Below are positions 8,229-16,018 of a stretch of DNA of 64,000 nt, one piece after another; position 1 is the first letter of the stretch, and each line of letters opens with the position of its first letter. The stretch is from Vicinamibacteraceae bacterium (lineage in GTDB: Bacteria; Acidobacteriota; Thermoanaerobaculia; Multivoradales; Multivoraceae): positions 1 through 64,000 of the forward strand of contig JAAXHG010000165.1 in assembly GCA_012270995.1 (NCBI GenBank), written 5' to 3'. A program made the position numbers and the translations under genes. Below the pieces are notes generated by a model, which was given only the letters and a program-made list of their open reading frames with translations, searched no databases and was not told the DNA's origin.

Positions 8229-9317
8229 ATGAGTCAGTTGCCGAAGTCCGTGACCATCACGGACGACACGATGAGGGAGGGTCTTCAGATCGAGAGCGCG
8301 GACATTCCGGTCGAGGACAAGCTGCGGCTGCTCGACGCGCTGGGCGAGACCGGTGCCAAAGTGATCTCGATCGGCTCCTACGCCCACCCCAAGTGGACCC
8401 CCCAGATGGCCTGCATCGACGAGATCGCCGAGCGCTTCGTGCCGAAGCCGGGCGTTCGCTACACGGCGGCGATCTTCAACAGGTACGGGTTCGAGCGGGC
8501 GGACCGCTGGTATCCGAAGCTCGACGTCAGGCAGCGCCGGATCGGCACCCACGTCGAGTTGTGCGACACCTTCGCCCGCCGCAACTACAACGTCACCCAG
8601 GCGCAGCAGATCGAGCGCATTCCGGCGATGATAGAGCAGGCGCGTGCACGCGGCGTCGAAACCGGTGCCGTGGCGATCGGCAACCCGTTCGGATCGAACT
8701 TCGAGGGCGCGTTCTCGCTTGAGCAGCGGCTGGACCTGCTGGCGCTGATGATCGCCCGCTGGCATGAGGCGGGCTTCCGGGTCACGCGCTGCTCGATCAT
8801 CGAGGCGATGGGCTGGAACATGCCGCACACCGTACGCGAGACGCTGGTCGCCATCCGAGAGCGCTGGCCCGAGATCACGGACTTCCACTGCCACCTGCAC
8901 AACACGCGTGGGGCCTCGATGGTCAGCTACTACGAGGCGCTCAAGCTGGGTGTGCGTGAGTTCGACACCTCGATCGGCGGCATGGGGGGCTGTCCCTACT
9001 GCGGCAACGGCCGCGCCGCGGGTCATGTGCCGACGGAGGACTTCGTCGATTTCTGCCACGAGTTGGGGATCGAGACCGGCTACAAGCTCGACAAGCTGAT
9101 CGAGGCGGCACAGATCGCGGAGGAGGTGGTCGGCCATCCGCTCTGGGGCCACGTCTCCAAGGCGGGGCCGAGGCCGCGCGGCGACGGCGATCTCTACCCG
9201 CGGCAGATGCCGTTCGTCGAGACGCTCGACGAGGCCTCGCACTTCCGCAACGGCCCGCCGGTCTACGCCGGCCAGCGGTCTCCGTGGCGGCCCGACTCGG
9301 CGCTGTACCAGGCGTGA
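8229..9317 (+). CDS. HMGL-like (DRE-TIM) lyase or aldolase
   Basis: A 362-residue TIM-barrel enzyme of the HMG-CoA lyase / citramalate synthase superfamily. D-D-T-M-R-E-G-L-Q (about 12-20) is the D-x-x-R-(E/D)-G-x-Q catalytic and metal-binding motif. H-C-H-L-H-N-T-R-G (about 219-227) supplies the two metal histidines, and G-G-M-G-G-C-P-Y resembles the G-x-G-G-C-P-Y loop of HMG-CoA lyase. A strong Shine-Dalgarno (GGAGGTG, about 8214-8220) precedes the ATG. HMG-CoA lyase itself is near 300 residues, so the longer C terminus and modest match argue for a related acyl-CoA lyase rather than a certain assignment. Confidence 0.8.
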   Translation: MSQLPKSVTITDDTMREGLQIESADIPVEDKLRLLDALGETGAKVISIGSYAHPKWTPQMACIDEIAERFVPKPGVRYTAAIFNRYGFERADRWYPKLDVRQRRIGTHVELCDTFARRNYNVTQAQQIERIPAMIEQARARGVETGAVAIGNPFGSNFEGAFSLEQRLDLLALMIARWHEAGFRVTRCSIIEAMGWNMPHTVRETLVAIRERWPEITDFHCHLHNTRGASMVSYYEALKLGVREFDTSIGGMGGCPYCGNGRAAGHVPTEDFVDFCHELGIETGYKLDKLIEAAQIAEEVVGHPLWGHVSKAGPRPRGDGDLYPRQMPFVETLDEASHFRNGPPVYAGQRSPWRPDSALYQA

Positions 9318-9372
9318 CCGCCGCGGCAAAGAACCCGGGGGCGGGCATCCGCTACGAGGCGGATGAGGGGAC

Positions 9373-10146
9373 ATGTGGACAGGCGGGACTTTGAGGGATC
9401 GGGAGCATTGTAGGATGCACGGCTGCGGTCGGGCGCTTGGGAGTCTGACTGCGGAACGGACGAGCGAATTGACTGATAGTCCGCATCTGACGTTCGTGGA
9501 GGAGATCCTGCTCCTCCTGCTGGACGATGACACCGGCGTGATGAAGCGGGTCGCCCCGAACGTGATGGAACTGCTGATCGCCGGTGCGATCCTGATGGAC
9601 CTCGCGTTGCGCGGACGCTTGGATTGCGACCTGCAGCGACTCGTCGTCGTCGATTCGACGCCGGTCGGCGAGGAGATACTAGACGGCCCGCTGGCGGAGA
9701 TCGCGGGGGCCGCCGACGAGGCCGACGCCCGCACGTGGGTGGTGCGTCTCTCGGCCCGCAGCAAGCAGGTCCAGGAAGCGGCCCTTGCGCGCCTCGTCGA
9801 GCGGGGAATCCTCCGGGTCGAGGACCGGAACTTCTTGTGGGTGTTCGGCAGCCGCCGCTATCCGATGGTCGACGACCGGGAAGAGCGAGAGGTGAAGCTG
9901 CGGATCCTCGACGTGCTCCTGAGCGACCGGATTCCCGCGCCCAGAGATGTCGCCCTCATTTGCCTGGCCGATGCGTCGAACGCCTTCCAGGTCATCCTGA
10001 GCGCGCAGGAACTGCGTCACGCCGCGGCCCGGATCGAGTTGGTTCGTGGCTTCGATCTGATCGGTCAGGCGATGGGCCGGGCGATCCAGAAGTCGGTTCA
10101 GGACATTGCCGCCGCGACCGCGACGGCGCATCATCCGTTCTACTGA
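9373..10146 (+). CDS. GPP34 (GOLPH3/Vps74-like) family protein
   Basis: Up to 257 residues. The segment beginning L-T-F-V-E-E-I-L-L-L-L-L-D-D-D-T-G is the characteristic first helix of the GPP34 fold. Later family-like parts are the G-A-I-L-M-D-L-A-L-R-G-R helix (I-E-I and D-P-x-(L/V)-containing regions follow) and the L-V-E-R-G-I-L-R strand. Eukaryotic GOLPH3 binds PI4P and Golgi enzymes; bacterial members have no established role. ATG 9373 has AGGGG very close upstream, and ATG 9415 is an alternative start giving a shorter leader. The STAS gene begins 29 bp after its stop, which suggests one transcript. Confidence 0.75.
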   Translation: MWTGGTLRDREHCRMHGCGRALGSLTAERTSELTDSPHLTFVEEILLLLLDDDTGVMKRVAPNVMELLIAGAILMDLALRGRLDCDLQRLVVVDSTPVGEEILDGPLAEIAGAADEADARTWVVRLSARSKQVQEAALARLVERGILRVEDRNFLWVFGSRRYPMVDDREEREVKLRILDVLLSDRIPAPRDVALICLADASNAFQVILSAQELRHAAARIELVRGFDLIGQAMGRAIQKSVQDIAAATATAHHPFY

Positions 10147-10175
10147 GTGCAAACAAGACGCAGAGAGGTGTGTAC

Positions 10176-10547
10176 GTGATCGAGAGCATCAAGATCGGGA
10201 AGTCGGCGATCGGGAGCGAGACGGTTGGCGACGTGACCGTGTGGGTGCCGGAAGGGCGGGTCGACGCCTCGAGTGCGCCGGACTTGGAGCAGGCGATGAC
10301 GTCCGAGATCGAGGAGGGCGGGGATGCCGTCGTCCTCGACCTGAGCCGCACTCGCTACATGAGCAGCGCCGGCCTCCGTGTCGTACTGGTCGTGGCCCGC
10401 CAACTGCAGGCGCGCAAGGGGAAGTTCGCCGTCTGCGGCCTGAACGACGAAGTGAAGGAACTGTTCGAGGTTTCGGGCTTCAGCCTGATCGTGGGCATCG
10501 AGGCGGACCGCGACGCCGCGGTCGCCGCGGTCCAGCTGTCCGGCTGA
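10176..10547 (+). CDS. STAS-domain protein, anti-sigma factor antagonist type
   Basis: A 123-residue single STAS domain. The phosphorylatable-serine region Y-M-S-S-A-G-L-R-V-V-L (about 66-76) matches SpoIIAA/RsbV-type antagonists, preceded by the L-D-L-S strand. In those systems the unphosphorylated protein binds an anti-sigma kinase and frees a sigma factor. GTG 10176 is chosen because GAGAGG lies 7 nt upstream; GTG 10170 is also in frame. No RsbW-like kinase, PP2C phosphatase or sigma gene is nearby; the only clear partner is the GPP34 gene upstream. The REP-like element follows the stop. Confidence 0.85.
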   Translation: MIESIKIGKSAIGSETVGDVTVWVPEGRVDASSAPDLEQAMTSEIEEGGDAVVLDLSRTRYMSSAGLRVVLVVARQLQARKGKFAVCGLNDEVKELFEVSGFSLIVGIEADRDAAVAAVQLSG

Positions 10548-10572
10548 CCTTCGCGCGGCAGAAGGTCCGGAA

Positions 10573-10610
10573 GCCGGCGCTTTCGCGCCGGATGCCGGCG
10601 GGACGCCGGC
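10573..10610. repeat. REP-like double hairpin, copy 1
   Basis: Two adjacent GC-rich hairpins. The first pairs CCGGCGC (10574-10580) with GCGCCGG (10585-10591) around a TTTC loop; the second pairs GCCGGCG (10594-10600) with CGCCGGC (10604-10610) around GGA. They are joined by AT. The reverse complement aligns closely with the element at 14063-14100. It lies between convergent genes and may also act as a terminator, although no T-run follows. Confidence 0.7.
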
Positions 10611-10636
10611 GTACCCAGTCTTTGCCGCGCGAACCC

Positions 10637-11974
10637 CTACAGCGTCCAGCCGTCCCGGTAGATCGGCTGGATGTACTCCCGCGGCACGTCGACGCCGTTC
10701 GTCACCTTCAGCTTCTTCCGGTTCCAGACGATTTCCTGCTGAGAGCGAACCGCCAGGTTGCCCAGCAGAGCGGTTTCGGTCATCGGACCCGCGTGATCGG
10801 GGAAGTTGGAACCGTCCGGGTTCGTGGTGCCCGACTTGATCGCGGCGAGCCACTGCTTGTAGTGGCCCTCGGTCCGCTCGTACTTCTCGGGCAGCGGGTT
10901 CTTCTCGATCTTCTCGTGCAGCTTCGCGGGGTGGAGCTGGGGCTTGCCGGCGTACATGTTGTCGACGATGACGCCCTTCGTGCCCACGAACAACTGGCCG
11001 CTGTTGCCGGGCGGCCACTTGCCCTCGTAGAACTTCGGTTTCGCCGGTCTCAGGTTGCCGTCGCGCCAGACGACGGTCATCTTCGGGCGGTTGCCGCGCG
11101 CCGGGTACTCGAACGTGATCCGGGTCGAGGCGGGAGCCGCTTCCTTGAACAACTGCGTCGACTCGGCGTAGATCGACGACGGGTCTCTCAGATCGAAGAT
11201 CCAGAAGGCGGCGTCCATCGCGTGGCAGGCGATGTCGCCGATCGCGCCGGTGCCGAAGTCCCACCATCCACGCCAGGCGAAGGGATGGTAGTAGTCGGAG
11301 TGATAGGGCCTTTCGGCCGCGGGTCCGAGCCAGAGATCCCACTTCACGTGTTCCGGCACGTCGTGCACTTCCGTGGGCCGCTGCATCGCCTGCGGCCAGA
11401 TCGGCCGGTTCGTCCAGTACTCGACCCGGTTCACTTCGCCGATCACGCCGGCCTCGATCCACTCGCGGATCAACCGGGTGCCGTCGCCCGCGTGGCCCTG
11501 GTTGCCCATCTGGGTGGCGGTTCCCGCCTTGCGGGCCAGCTTGCCCAGCTTGCGGGCCTCCCAGATCGTTCGCGTCAGTGGCTTCTGGGTGAAGACGTGA
11601 AGGCCGCGCCTGAGCGCCGCCGCGGTGATCACGGCGTGGGTGTGATCCGCGGTCGACACCAGAACGGCGTCGAGCTCGTCGCCGTGCCGGTCGAACATCT
11701 CGCGGTAGTCGTGGTAGCGCGGCGCATCGGGATGCGCGTTCATCGCCTGCTCGGCGCGCTTCCAGTCGATGTCGCAGAGGGCGACGATGTTCTCGCTCGC
11801 AACGCCTTCGATGTCGCTGCGGCCCTTGCCGCCGGCGCCGACGGCGGCGATGTTCAGCTTGTCGCTGGGTGCTTCCTGGCCGCGGCCGAGGACGTGCCGG
11901 GGAACGATCATCAGGGCCGCGCCTGCGGCGGTGGCGCCCAGAATGCGGCGGCGGGTCATCTCTTGCTCGGGCAT
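10637..11974 (-). CDS. Gfo/Idh/MocA-family oxidoreductase, Tat-exported
   Basis: A 445-residue NAD(P)-dependent oxidoreductase. A Tat signal (T-R-R-R-I-L-G-A-T-A-A-G, about 6-17) precedes a Rossmann fold with A-A-V-G-A-G-G-K-G (about 43-51). H-V-F-T-Q-K-P-L contains the family Lys of the catalytic E/Q-K-P motif, with Q in place of the usual E. W-W-D-F-G-T-G-A-I-G-D-I-A-C-H is the C-terminal substrate-domain region seen in secreted Planctomycetes/Acidobacteria-type members. Such Tat-exported members are thought to act on sugars or inositols; the substrate is unknown. It is divergent from the PQQ dehydrogenase by 50 bp, so promoters must be compact or shared. Confidence 0.88.
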   Translation of the reverse strand: MPEQEMTRRRILGATAAGAALMIVPRHVLGRGQEAPSDKLNIAAVGAGGKGRSDIEGVASENIVALCDIDWKRAEQAMNAHPDAPRYHDYREMFDRHGDELDAVLVSTADHTHAVITAAALRRGLHVFTQKPLTRTIWEARKLGKLARKAGTATQMGNQGHAGDGTRLIREWIEAGVIGEVNRVEYWTNRPIWPQAMQRPTEVHDVPEHVKWDLWLGPAAERPYHSDYYHPFAWRGWWDFGTGAIGDIACHAMDAAFWIFDLRDPSSIYAESTQLFKEAAPASTRITFEYPARGNRPKMTVVWRDGNLRPAKPKFYEGKWPPGNSGQLFVGTKGVIVDNMYAGKPQLHPAKLHEKIEKNPLPEKYERTEGHYKQWLAAIKSGTTNPDGSNFPDHAGPMTETALLGNLAVRSQQEIVWNRKKLKVTNGVDVPREYIQPIYRDGWTL

Positions 11975-12024
11975 AGCGGCTTACCTTTCCGTCAGGTTTC
12001 TTGTGCGCTAGGTTAGCGCATCCG

Positions 12025-14028
12025 ATGAACCTCGTTCGCATCGCTGGACTGGGCATCGCCTGGTCGATCGGGCTCACGTCCGTGCCCATCGGGGCGGAGA
12101 CCCGGGAGCACGGCCGGTCCCTGCCGGGGGAGTGGCAGCACCACGGCGGCGACCACACGTCCAGCCGCTACTCGCCGCTGACCCAGATCGACGGGTCGAA
12201 CTTCGACCGGCTCGAGATCGCCTGGCGCTGGCGCACGGCGGACCACGAGGTGCCGCTGGACGTGCTGCCGGGCTACGACACCGGGTTCTACCGCTCCGTG
12301 CCGCTGATGATCGGCGGCCGCCTGTTCGCGCCGACGAGCCTGGGCCAGGTCGCCCTGCTCGACCCGGCGACCGGCGAGCAGAAGTGGGTCTACAACCCGA
12401 AGACATGGGAACGCGGCGGCACGACGATGCGGCCGGTCGGCGCCCGCGGCATCGAGTACTGGACCGACGGCGAGAAGGAGCGGCTGTTCGTCGCCACGAT
12501 CGGCCGCCAGCTCGTCTCGGTCGACGCCGCCACCGGTGAGGCCGACCGTGCGTTCGGAGAGGACGGCGTGGTCGACCTGGCGCGCGATCTCGGCCCCGGC
12601 GACTACGCGATCCGGCACATCACCCACGGCGCGCCCCCGATCGTTGTCGGCAACAGCGTGATCGTCGGCTCGAAGATCTTCGACTACTCGATCAGGAGCG
12701 ACGCGCCGCCCGGGCACGTCCGCGCCTACGACGTCCATACGGGCGAGTTCAAGTGGCGCTTCAACACGATCCCGCGGGACGACGAGTACGGAGTCGATAC
12801 CTGGGAGAACGAGTCCTGGCGGACGGCCGGCAACGCGAACGTGTGGACGTCGATGAGCGCGGACCACGAGTTGGGATACGTCTACCTGCCGACCAGCACG
12901 CCGTCGAACGACTACTACGGGGCCGATCGGCCGGGCGACAACCTGTTCGCCGAGAGCCTGGTCTGCGTCGACGCGGAGACGGGTGAGCGCGTCTGGCACT
13001 TCCAGACCGTCCGCCACGGCATCTGGGACTACGACATCGCCTCGGCCCCGAACCTGCTCGACATCGTGGTCGACGGCAAGCTGATCAAGGCGGTCGCCCA
13101 GGTTTCGAAGACCGGGTTCACCTACGTGTTCGACCGGGCCACCGGCGAGCCGGTGTGGCCGATCGAGGACCGGCCGGTGAACCACGAGTCGACGGTGCCG
13201 GGCGAGAAGCTGGCGGAGTCCCAGCCGTTCCCGACCAGACCACCGGCCTTCGAGCGGCAGGGGGTCAGCGAGGACGACCTGATCGACTGGACGCCGGAAC
13301 TGCGTGAAGAGGCGCTCGAGATCGCCGAGAAGCTGGTGCTGGCGCCCATGTTCCCGCCGCTGATCGTCCAGGGCGAAGGTGGCAAGGAAGGCGTCATGGT
13401 GGTCCCGGGGGCGGCCGGCGGCGCGAACCACCCCGGAGCGTCCCTCGATCCGATGACTGGCGTGCTCTTCGTCGAGTCCCAGCACCGGCCGACCGGCATG
13501 TCCCTGATCGAGCCGGATGCGGCCCGCGGCCCCGACTGGCGCTACGTGATCGGCTACGTCGACACCGGTGGACCGCGGGGCCTGCCCTTGACGAAACCGC
13601 CCTACCGGACGATCACGGCGATCGATCTGAATCGCGGCGAGCACGTCTGGCGGATACCCGTCGGTCCCGGCCCCAAGGACCATCCGGCGATCGCCCATCT
13701 GAACCTGGGCGACATGGGCACCCGCTACATGGGCATGCCGGCGGATGGCGGTCTGCTCGTGACGCGCACACTCCTGATCGGCTTCCTGGCCCTACCCGAC
13801 GAGGACAACCCCCGCACCTCAAGCGGCGGGCTGCTACGAGCCTACGACAAGGCGACCGGTGAAATCGTCGCGGAAACCGAGACCGACGTCTGGCTGCACG
13901 GCCCGCCCATGACCTACATGCACGAGGGCCGGCAGTACATCGTCATCGCCGGGGGCGGGGCACGGAACCGCCGGATCCCCGATGAACTGATTGCCTTTGC
14001 GTTGCCGGAGTCAGAGATTGGAGGCTAG
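12025..14028 (+). CDS. Periplasmic PQQ-dependent dehydrogenase
   Basis: A 667-residue quinoprotein with a signal peptide and an eight-bladed-propeller pattern: G-G-D-H-T-S-S-R-Y-S-P-L at the mature start, then repeated blades such as L-D-P-A-T-G-E-Q-K-W, V-D-A-E-T-G-E-R-V-W-H-F and Y-D-K-A-T-G-E-I-V. H-G-I-W-D-Y-D and F-T-Y-V-F-D-R are typical of the glucose dehydrogenase-like PQQ family. It has no N-terminal membrane helices like Gcd and no C-terminal cytochrome c, so it is a soluble form. The substrate is probably a sugar or alcohol. ATG 12025 is preferred over TTG 12001 because it starts the signal peptide. It is followed 5 bp later by the START-like gene. Confidence 0.88.
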   Translation: MNLVRIAGLGIAWSIGLTSVPIGAETREHGRSLPGEWQHHGGDHTSSRYSPLTQIDGSNFDRLEIAWRWRTADHEVPLDVLPGYDTGFYRSVPLMIGGRLFAPTSLGQVALLDPATGEQKWVYNPKTWERGGTTMRPVGARGIEYWTDGEKERLFVATIGRQLVSVDAATGEADRAFGEDGVVDLARDLGPGDYAIRHITHGAPPIVVGNSVIVGSKIFDYSIRSDAPPGHVRAYDVHTGEFKWRFNTIPRDDEYGVDTWENESWRTAGNANVWTSMSADHELGYVYLPTSTPSNDYYGADRPGDNLFAESLVCVDAETGERVWHFQTVRHGIWDYDIASAPNLLDIVVDGKLIKAVAQVSKTGFTYVFDRATGEPVWPIEDRPVNHESTVPGEKLAESQPFPTRPPAFERQGVSEDDLIDWTPELREEALEIAEKLVLAPMFPPLIVQGEGGKEGVMVVPGAAGGANHPGASLDPMTGVLFVESQHRPTGMSLIEPDAARGPDWRYVIGYVDTGGPRGLPLTKPPYRTITAIDLNRGEHVWRIPVGPGPKDHPAIAHLNLGDMGTRYMGMPADGGLLVTRTLLIGFLALPDEDNPRTSSGGLLRAYDKATGEIVAETETDVWLHGPPMTYMHEGRQYIVIAGGGARNRRIPDELIAFALPESEIGG

Positions 14029-14033
14029 GTCGA

Positions 14034-14806
14034 TGAAGACGCCAACGTCACTTCTGTCGGTGCGCCGGCCGTCTGGCCGGCATCGGGCGCGAAGCGCCGG
14101 TTCACGGACACTGTCCGCCGTGGCCGCGTTCACACTGATTGCCGCACTGCCGCCCGCATCCGCCGCCGAATGCGAACCCCGAGAGGCCGAAGGCCCCGTC
14201 ACGGTCGAATCCTGCCCGATCGAGAACGCCGACTACCCCCTCGTGCGCGCGGAGATGACCGTGCCCGGCTCCATGCCCGCGGTTATCGCCCTTCTGGACG
14301 ATGAAGCGGCGTGCCCCGAGTGGCAGGCCATGTGTACCGAAGAGACCGCGCAGGCACTCGACACGCCCTTCCAGAGCCTCCGCCAGCGCGTGTCGGGCAA
14401 GGGCATGACCCGGCGGATCTCGATGAACAGCGCGGCGTGGTGGCGAACCACGGATGGCGCCGTTGTCGGCGACATGATCGGCGCGGACGATGAGACGCCT
14501 GCCTTCAAGGGAAAACGCGTGCTCTGCATACGCACGCGCTGGTTCCTGACCCCTGGGGACGAGGAAGGAACGATCCACGTCGTCCAGGAAACCGTCAGCG
14601 ACCCCCAGCCCCCCTTCGGCATGGGCGCCGGGGTCGTGACGCCGCGCACCGCGAAGACCCTGCTCGAGACCTTTACGAACATGAGCACCCGACTCGCCAG
14701 CGGCCAGCACGGCGCTGGTCCGGAGATCGAGTCGTTGCCGTTGCTGGAGGCAGAACTCCCGGACGTCGGCGCCGAATTCGCGGGCTGCCAGGCGGCGCGT
14801 CGCTAG
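14034..14806 (+). CDS. Secreted START-like lipid-binding domain protein (tentative)
   Basis: A 257-residue secreted protein. The mature part shows a START-like pattern: V-R-A-E-M-T-V-P-G-S-M-P-A-V-I-A-L-L-D-D followed by a W-Q-A-M-C stretch, where START proteins carry 'v..lL.D....W'. The assignment is by pattern only. A GGAGG upstream, within the end of the PQQ gene, serves the ATG. The n-region of the signal peptide is unusually long and Arg-rich because a REP-like hairpin pair (14063-14100) lies inside the gene, encoding R-R-P-S-G-R-H-R-A-R-S-A-G before the hydrophobic core A-A-F-T-L-I-A-A-L. It is likely co-expressed with the PQQ dehydrogenase. Confidence 0.55.
14063..14100. repeat. REP-like double hairpin, copy 2, inside a coding region
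   Basis: CCGGCC (14065-14070) pairs with GGCCGG (14075-14080), then CATC, then GGCGC (14086-14090) pairs with GCGCC (14094-14098). The order, the CATC joint and the GCGCGAA-GCGCCGG half match the reverse complement of the element at 10573-10610. It lies in frame within the signal-peptide n-region of the gene at 14034. Confidence 0.6.
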
Positions 14807-14848
14807 CAGCTCGCAAGCGCGAGGAGAGACCGCGCGGGGAGAGACAAG

Positions 14849-14908
14849 TCAGTAGTAGAGATTTGACCCCCAATCGGGTATCCGGCCGGCTGTTGGGGTC
14901 TTCATCAT
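14849..14908 (-). other. Tiny ORF with strong ribosome-binding site, possible gene remnant
   Basis: A 19-codon frame (starting M-M-K-T-P-T-A-G-R) is preceded by a strong GGGAGGAATC Shine-Dalgarno, then ends at TGA. It lies between the stop of the START-like gene and the stop of the LLM gene, in a 158-bp gap. It could be a leader peptide, the surviving 5' end of a lost gene, or chance. An imperfect GACCCC/GGGGTC-type inverted repeat overlaps it (about 14865-14900). Confidence 0.25.
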
Positions 14909-14964
14909 GATTCCTCCCATCTCGTTGGAGTCCGTGGCATTGACGCGTCGTGGAACCTGGTCTC

Positions 14965-15981
14965 TTAGCCCAGCACGATCTCGGCCGCCTGCCGCAGCTC
15001 GTCCTTGCTCGCGGCGCCGACCATCAGTGTCGTCACGTCGCTGTCTTCGAAGGCCTGGAGGCGGTCCCTGATCCGTTCGGCTGGGCCGACGAGGGAGATC
15101 TCGTCGGCGAAGTCGTCGGGTACGGCGGCGACGGCCTCTTCGCGCTGGCCGGTCATGAAGAGCTCCTGGATGCGCAGGGAGTCCTCTTCCCAGCCCATGC
15201 GGGCCATCAGCTCGCGGTGGAAGTTCCGGTTCTTTGCGCCCATGCCGCCGACGTAGAGGGCCAGGGACTGCTTGATCGGTAGCAGGGCCTCGGCGACGTC
15301 GTCGTGGACGCGGAGGCGGGCGCCGTAGGGGACTTCGAAGTCGTCGCGCTTGCCGGCGAGGGACTCGGCATAGACCTCGGGCCGGTAAGGCGAGTAGTAG
15401 AGGGGCAGCCAGCCGCTGCAGAGCTCGGCGGCGAGAGCCACATTCTTCGGACCTTCGGCGCCGAGGAAGATCGGCAGGTCGGAGCGCAGCGGGTGGACAA
15501 TCGAGCGGAGCGGCTTGCCCAGTCCCCACGAGCCTTCGCCGCTGTAGGGGAGAGGGTAGTGCTCGCTGTGCTGGGTCACCGGTTCCTCGCGCGCGAGGAT
15601 CTTCTGGATGATCTCGATGTAGGCGCGGGTGCGCGACAGGGGCTTGCCGAAGGGCTGGCCGTACCAGCCCTCGACGACTTGCGGCCCGGAGACGCCGAGG
15701 CCGAGGATGACCCGGCCCTTCGACAGGTGGTCGAGGGTCATTGCGTGCATCGCCGTCGACGCCGGCGTGCGTGCCGAGATCTGGGCGATGCCGGTACCCA
15801 GGCGGATCTTCGACGTGTGGGCGCCGATCCACGCGAGGGGCGTGAAGACGTCCGATCCCCAAGCCTCCGCGGTGAACACGCAGTCGTAGCCGAGCGCCTC
15901 CGCTTCGATGGCGATGTCGAGGAAGTCCGGGCGCGGTCCCGCGCCCCAGTAGCCGAGTTGTAGTCCGAGTTTGAGTGTCAT
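14965..15981 (-). CDS. LLM-class F420-dependent oxidoreductase
   Basis: A 338-residue luciferase-fold protein. M-T-L-K-L-G-L-Q-L-G-Y-W starts the first strand; T-A-E-A-W-G-S-D-V-F-T-P and L-G-T-G-I-A-Q-I-S-A-R-T-P (about 60-73) with G-R-V-I-L-G-L-G-V-S-G-P-Q are classic for the F420-dependent methylenetetrahydromethanopterin reductase-like subgroup, longer than the protein at 2018. ATG 15981 gives the standard N terminus; the frame continues upstream without looking protein-like. It is divergent from the PatB-like gene with only 37 bp between starts. Cofactor is inferred from family; the substrate is unknown. Confidence 0.88.
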   Translation of the reverse strand: MTLKLGLQLGYWGAGPRPDFLDIAIEAEALGYDCVFTAEAWGSDVFTPLAWIGAHTSKIRLGTGIAQISARTPASTAMHAMTLDHLSKGRVILGLGVSGPQVVEGWYGQPFGKPLSRTRAYIEIIQKILAREEPVTQHSEHYPLPYSGEGSWGLGKPLRSIVHPLRSDLPIFLGAEGPKNVALAAELCSGWLPLYYSPYRPEVYAESLAGKRDDFEVPYGARLRVHDDVAEALLPIKQSLALYVGGMGAKNRNFHRELMARMGWEEDSLRIQELFMTGQREEAVAAVPDDFADEISLVGPAERIRDRLQAFEDSDVTTLMVGAASKDELRQAAEIVLG

Positions 15982-16018
15982 GGGCCGCGACCCTAGCAGC
16001 GCTTGATAGCTTGCCGCC

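Noticed and set aside
10140..12158. A 672-codon minus-strand frame overlapping the STAS and Gfo/Idh/MocA genes
   Set aside because: Its sequence has no recognisable domain, while the frames it overlaps do.
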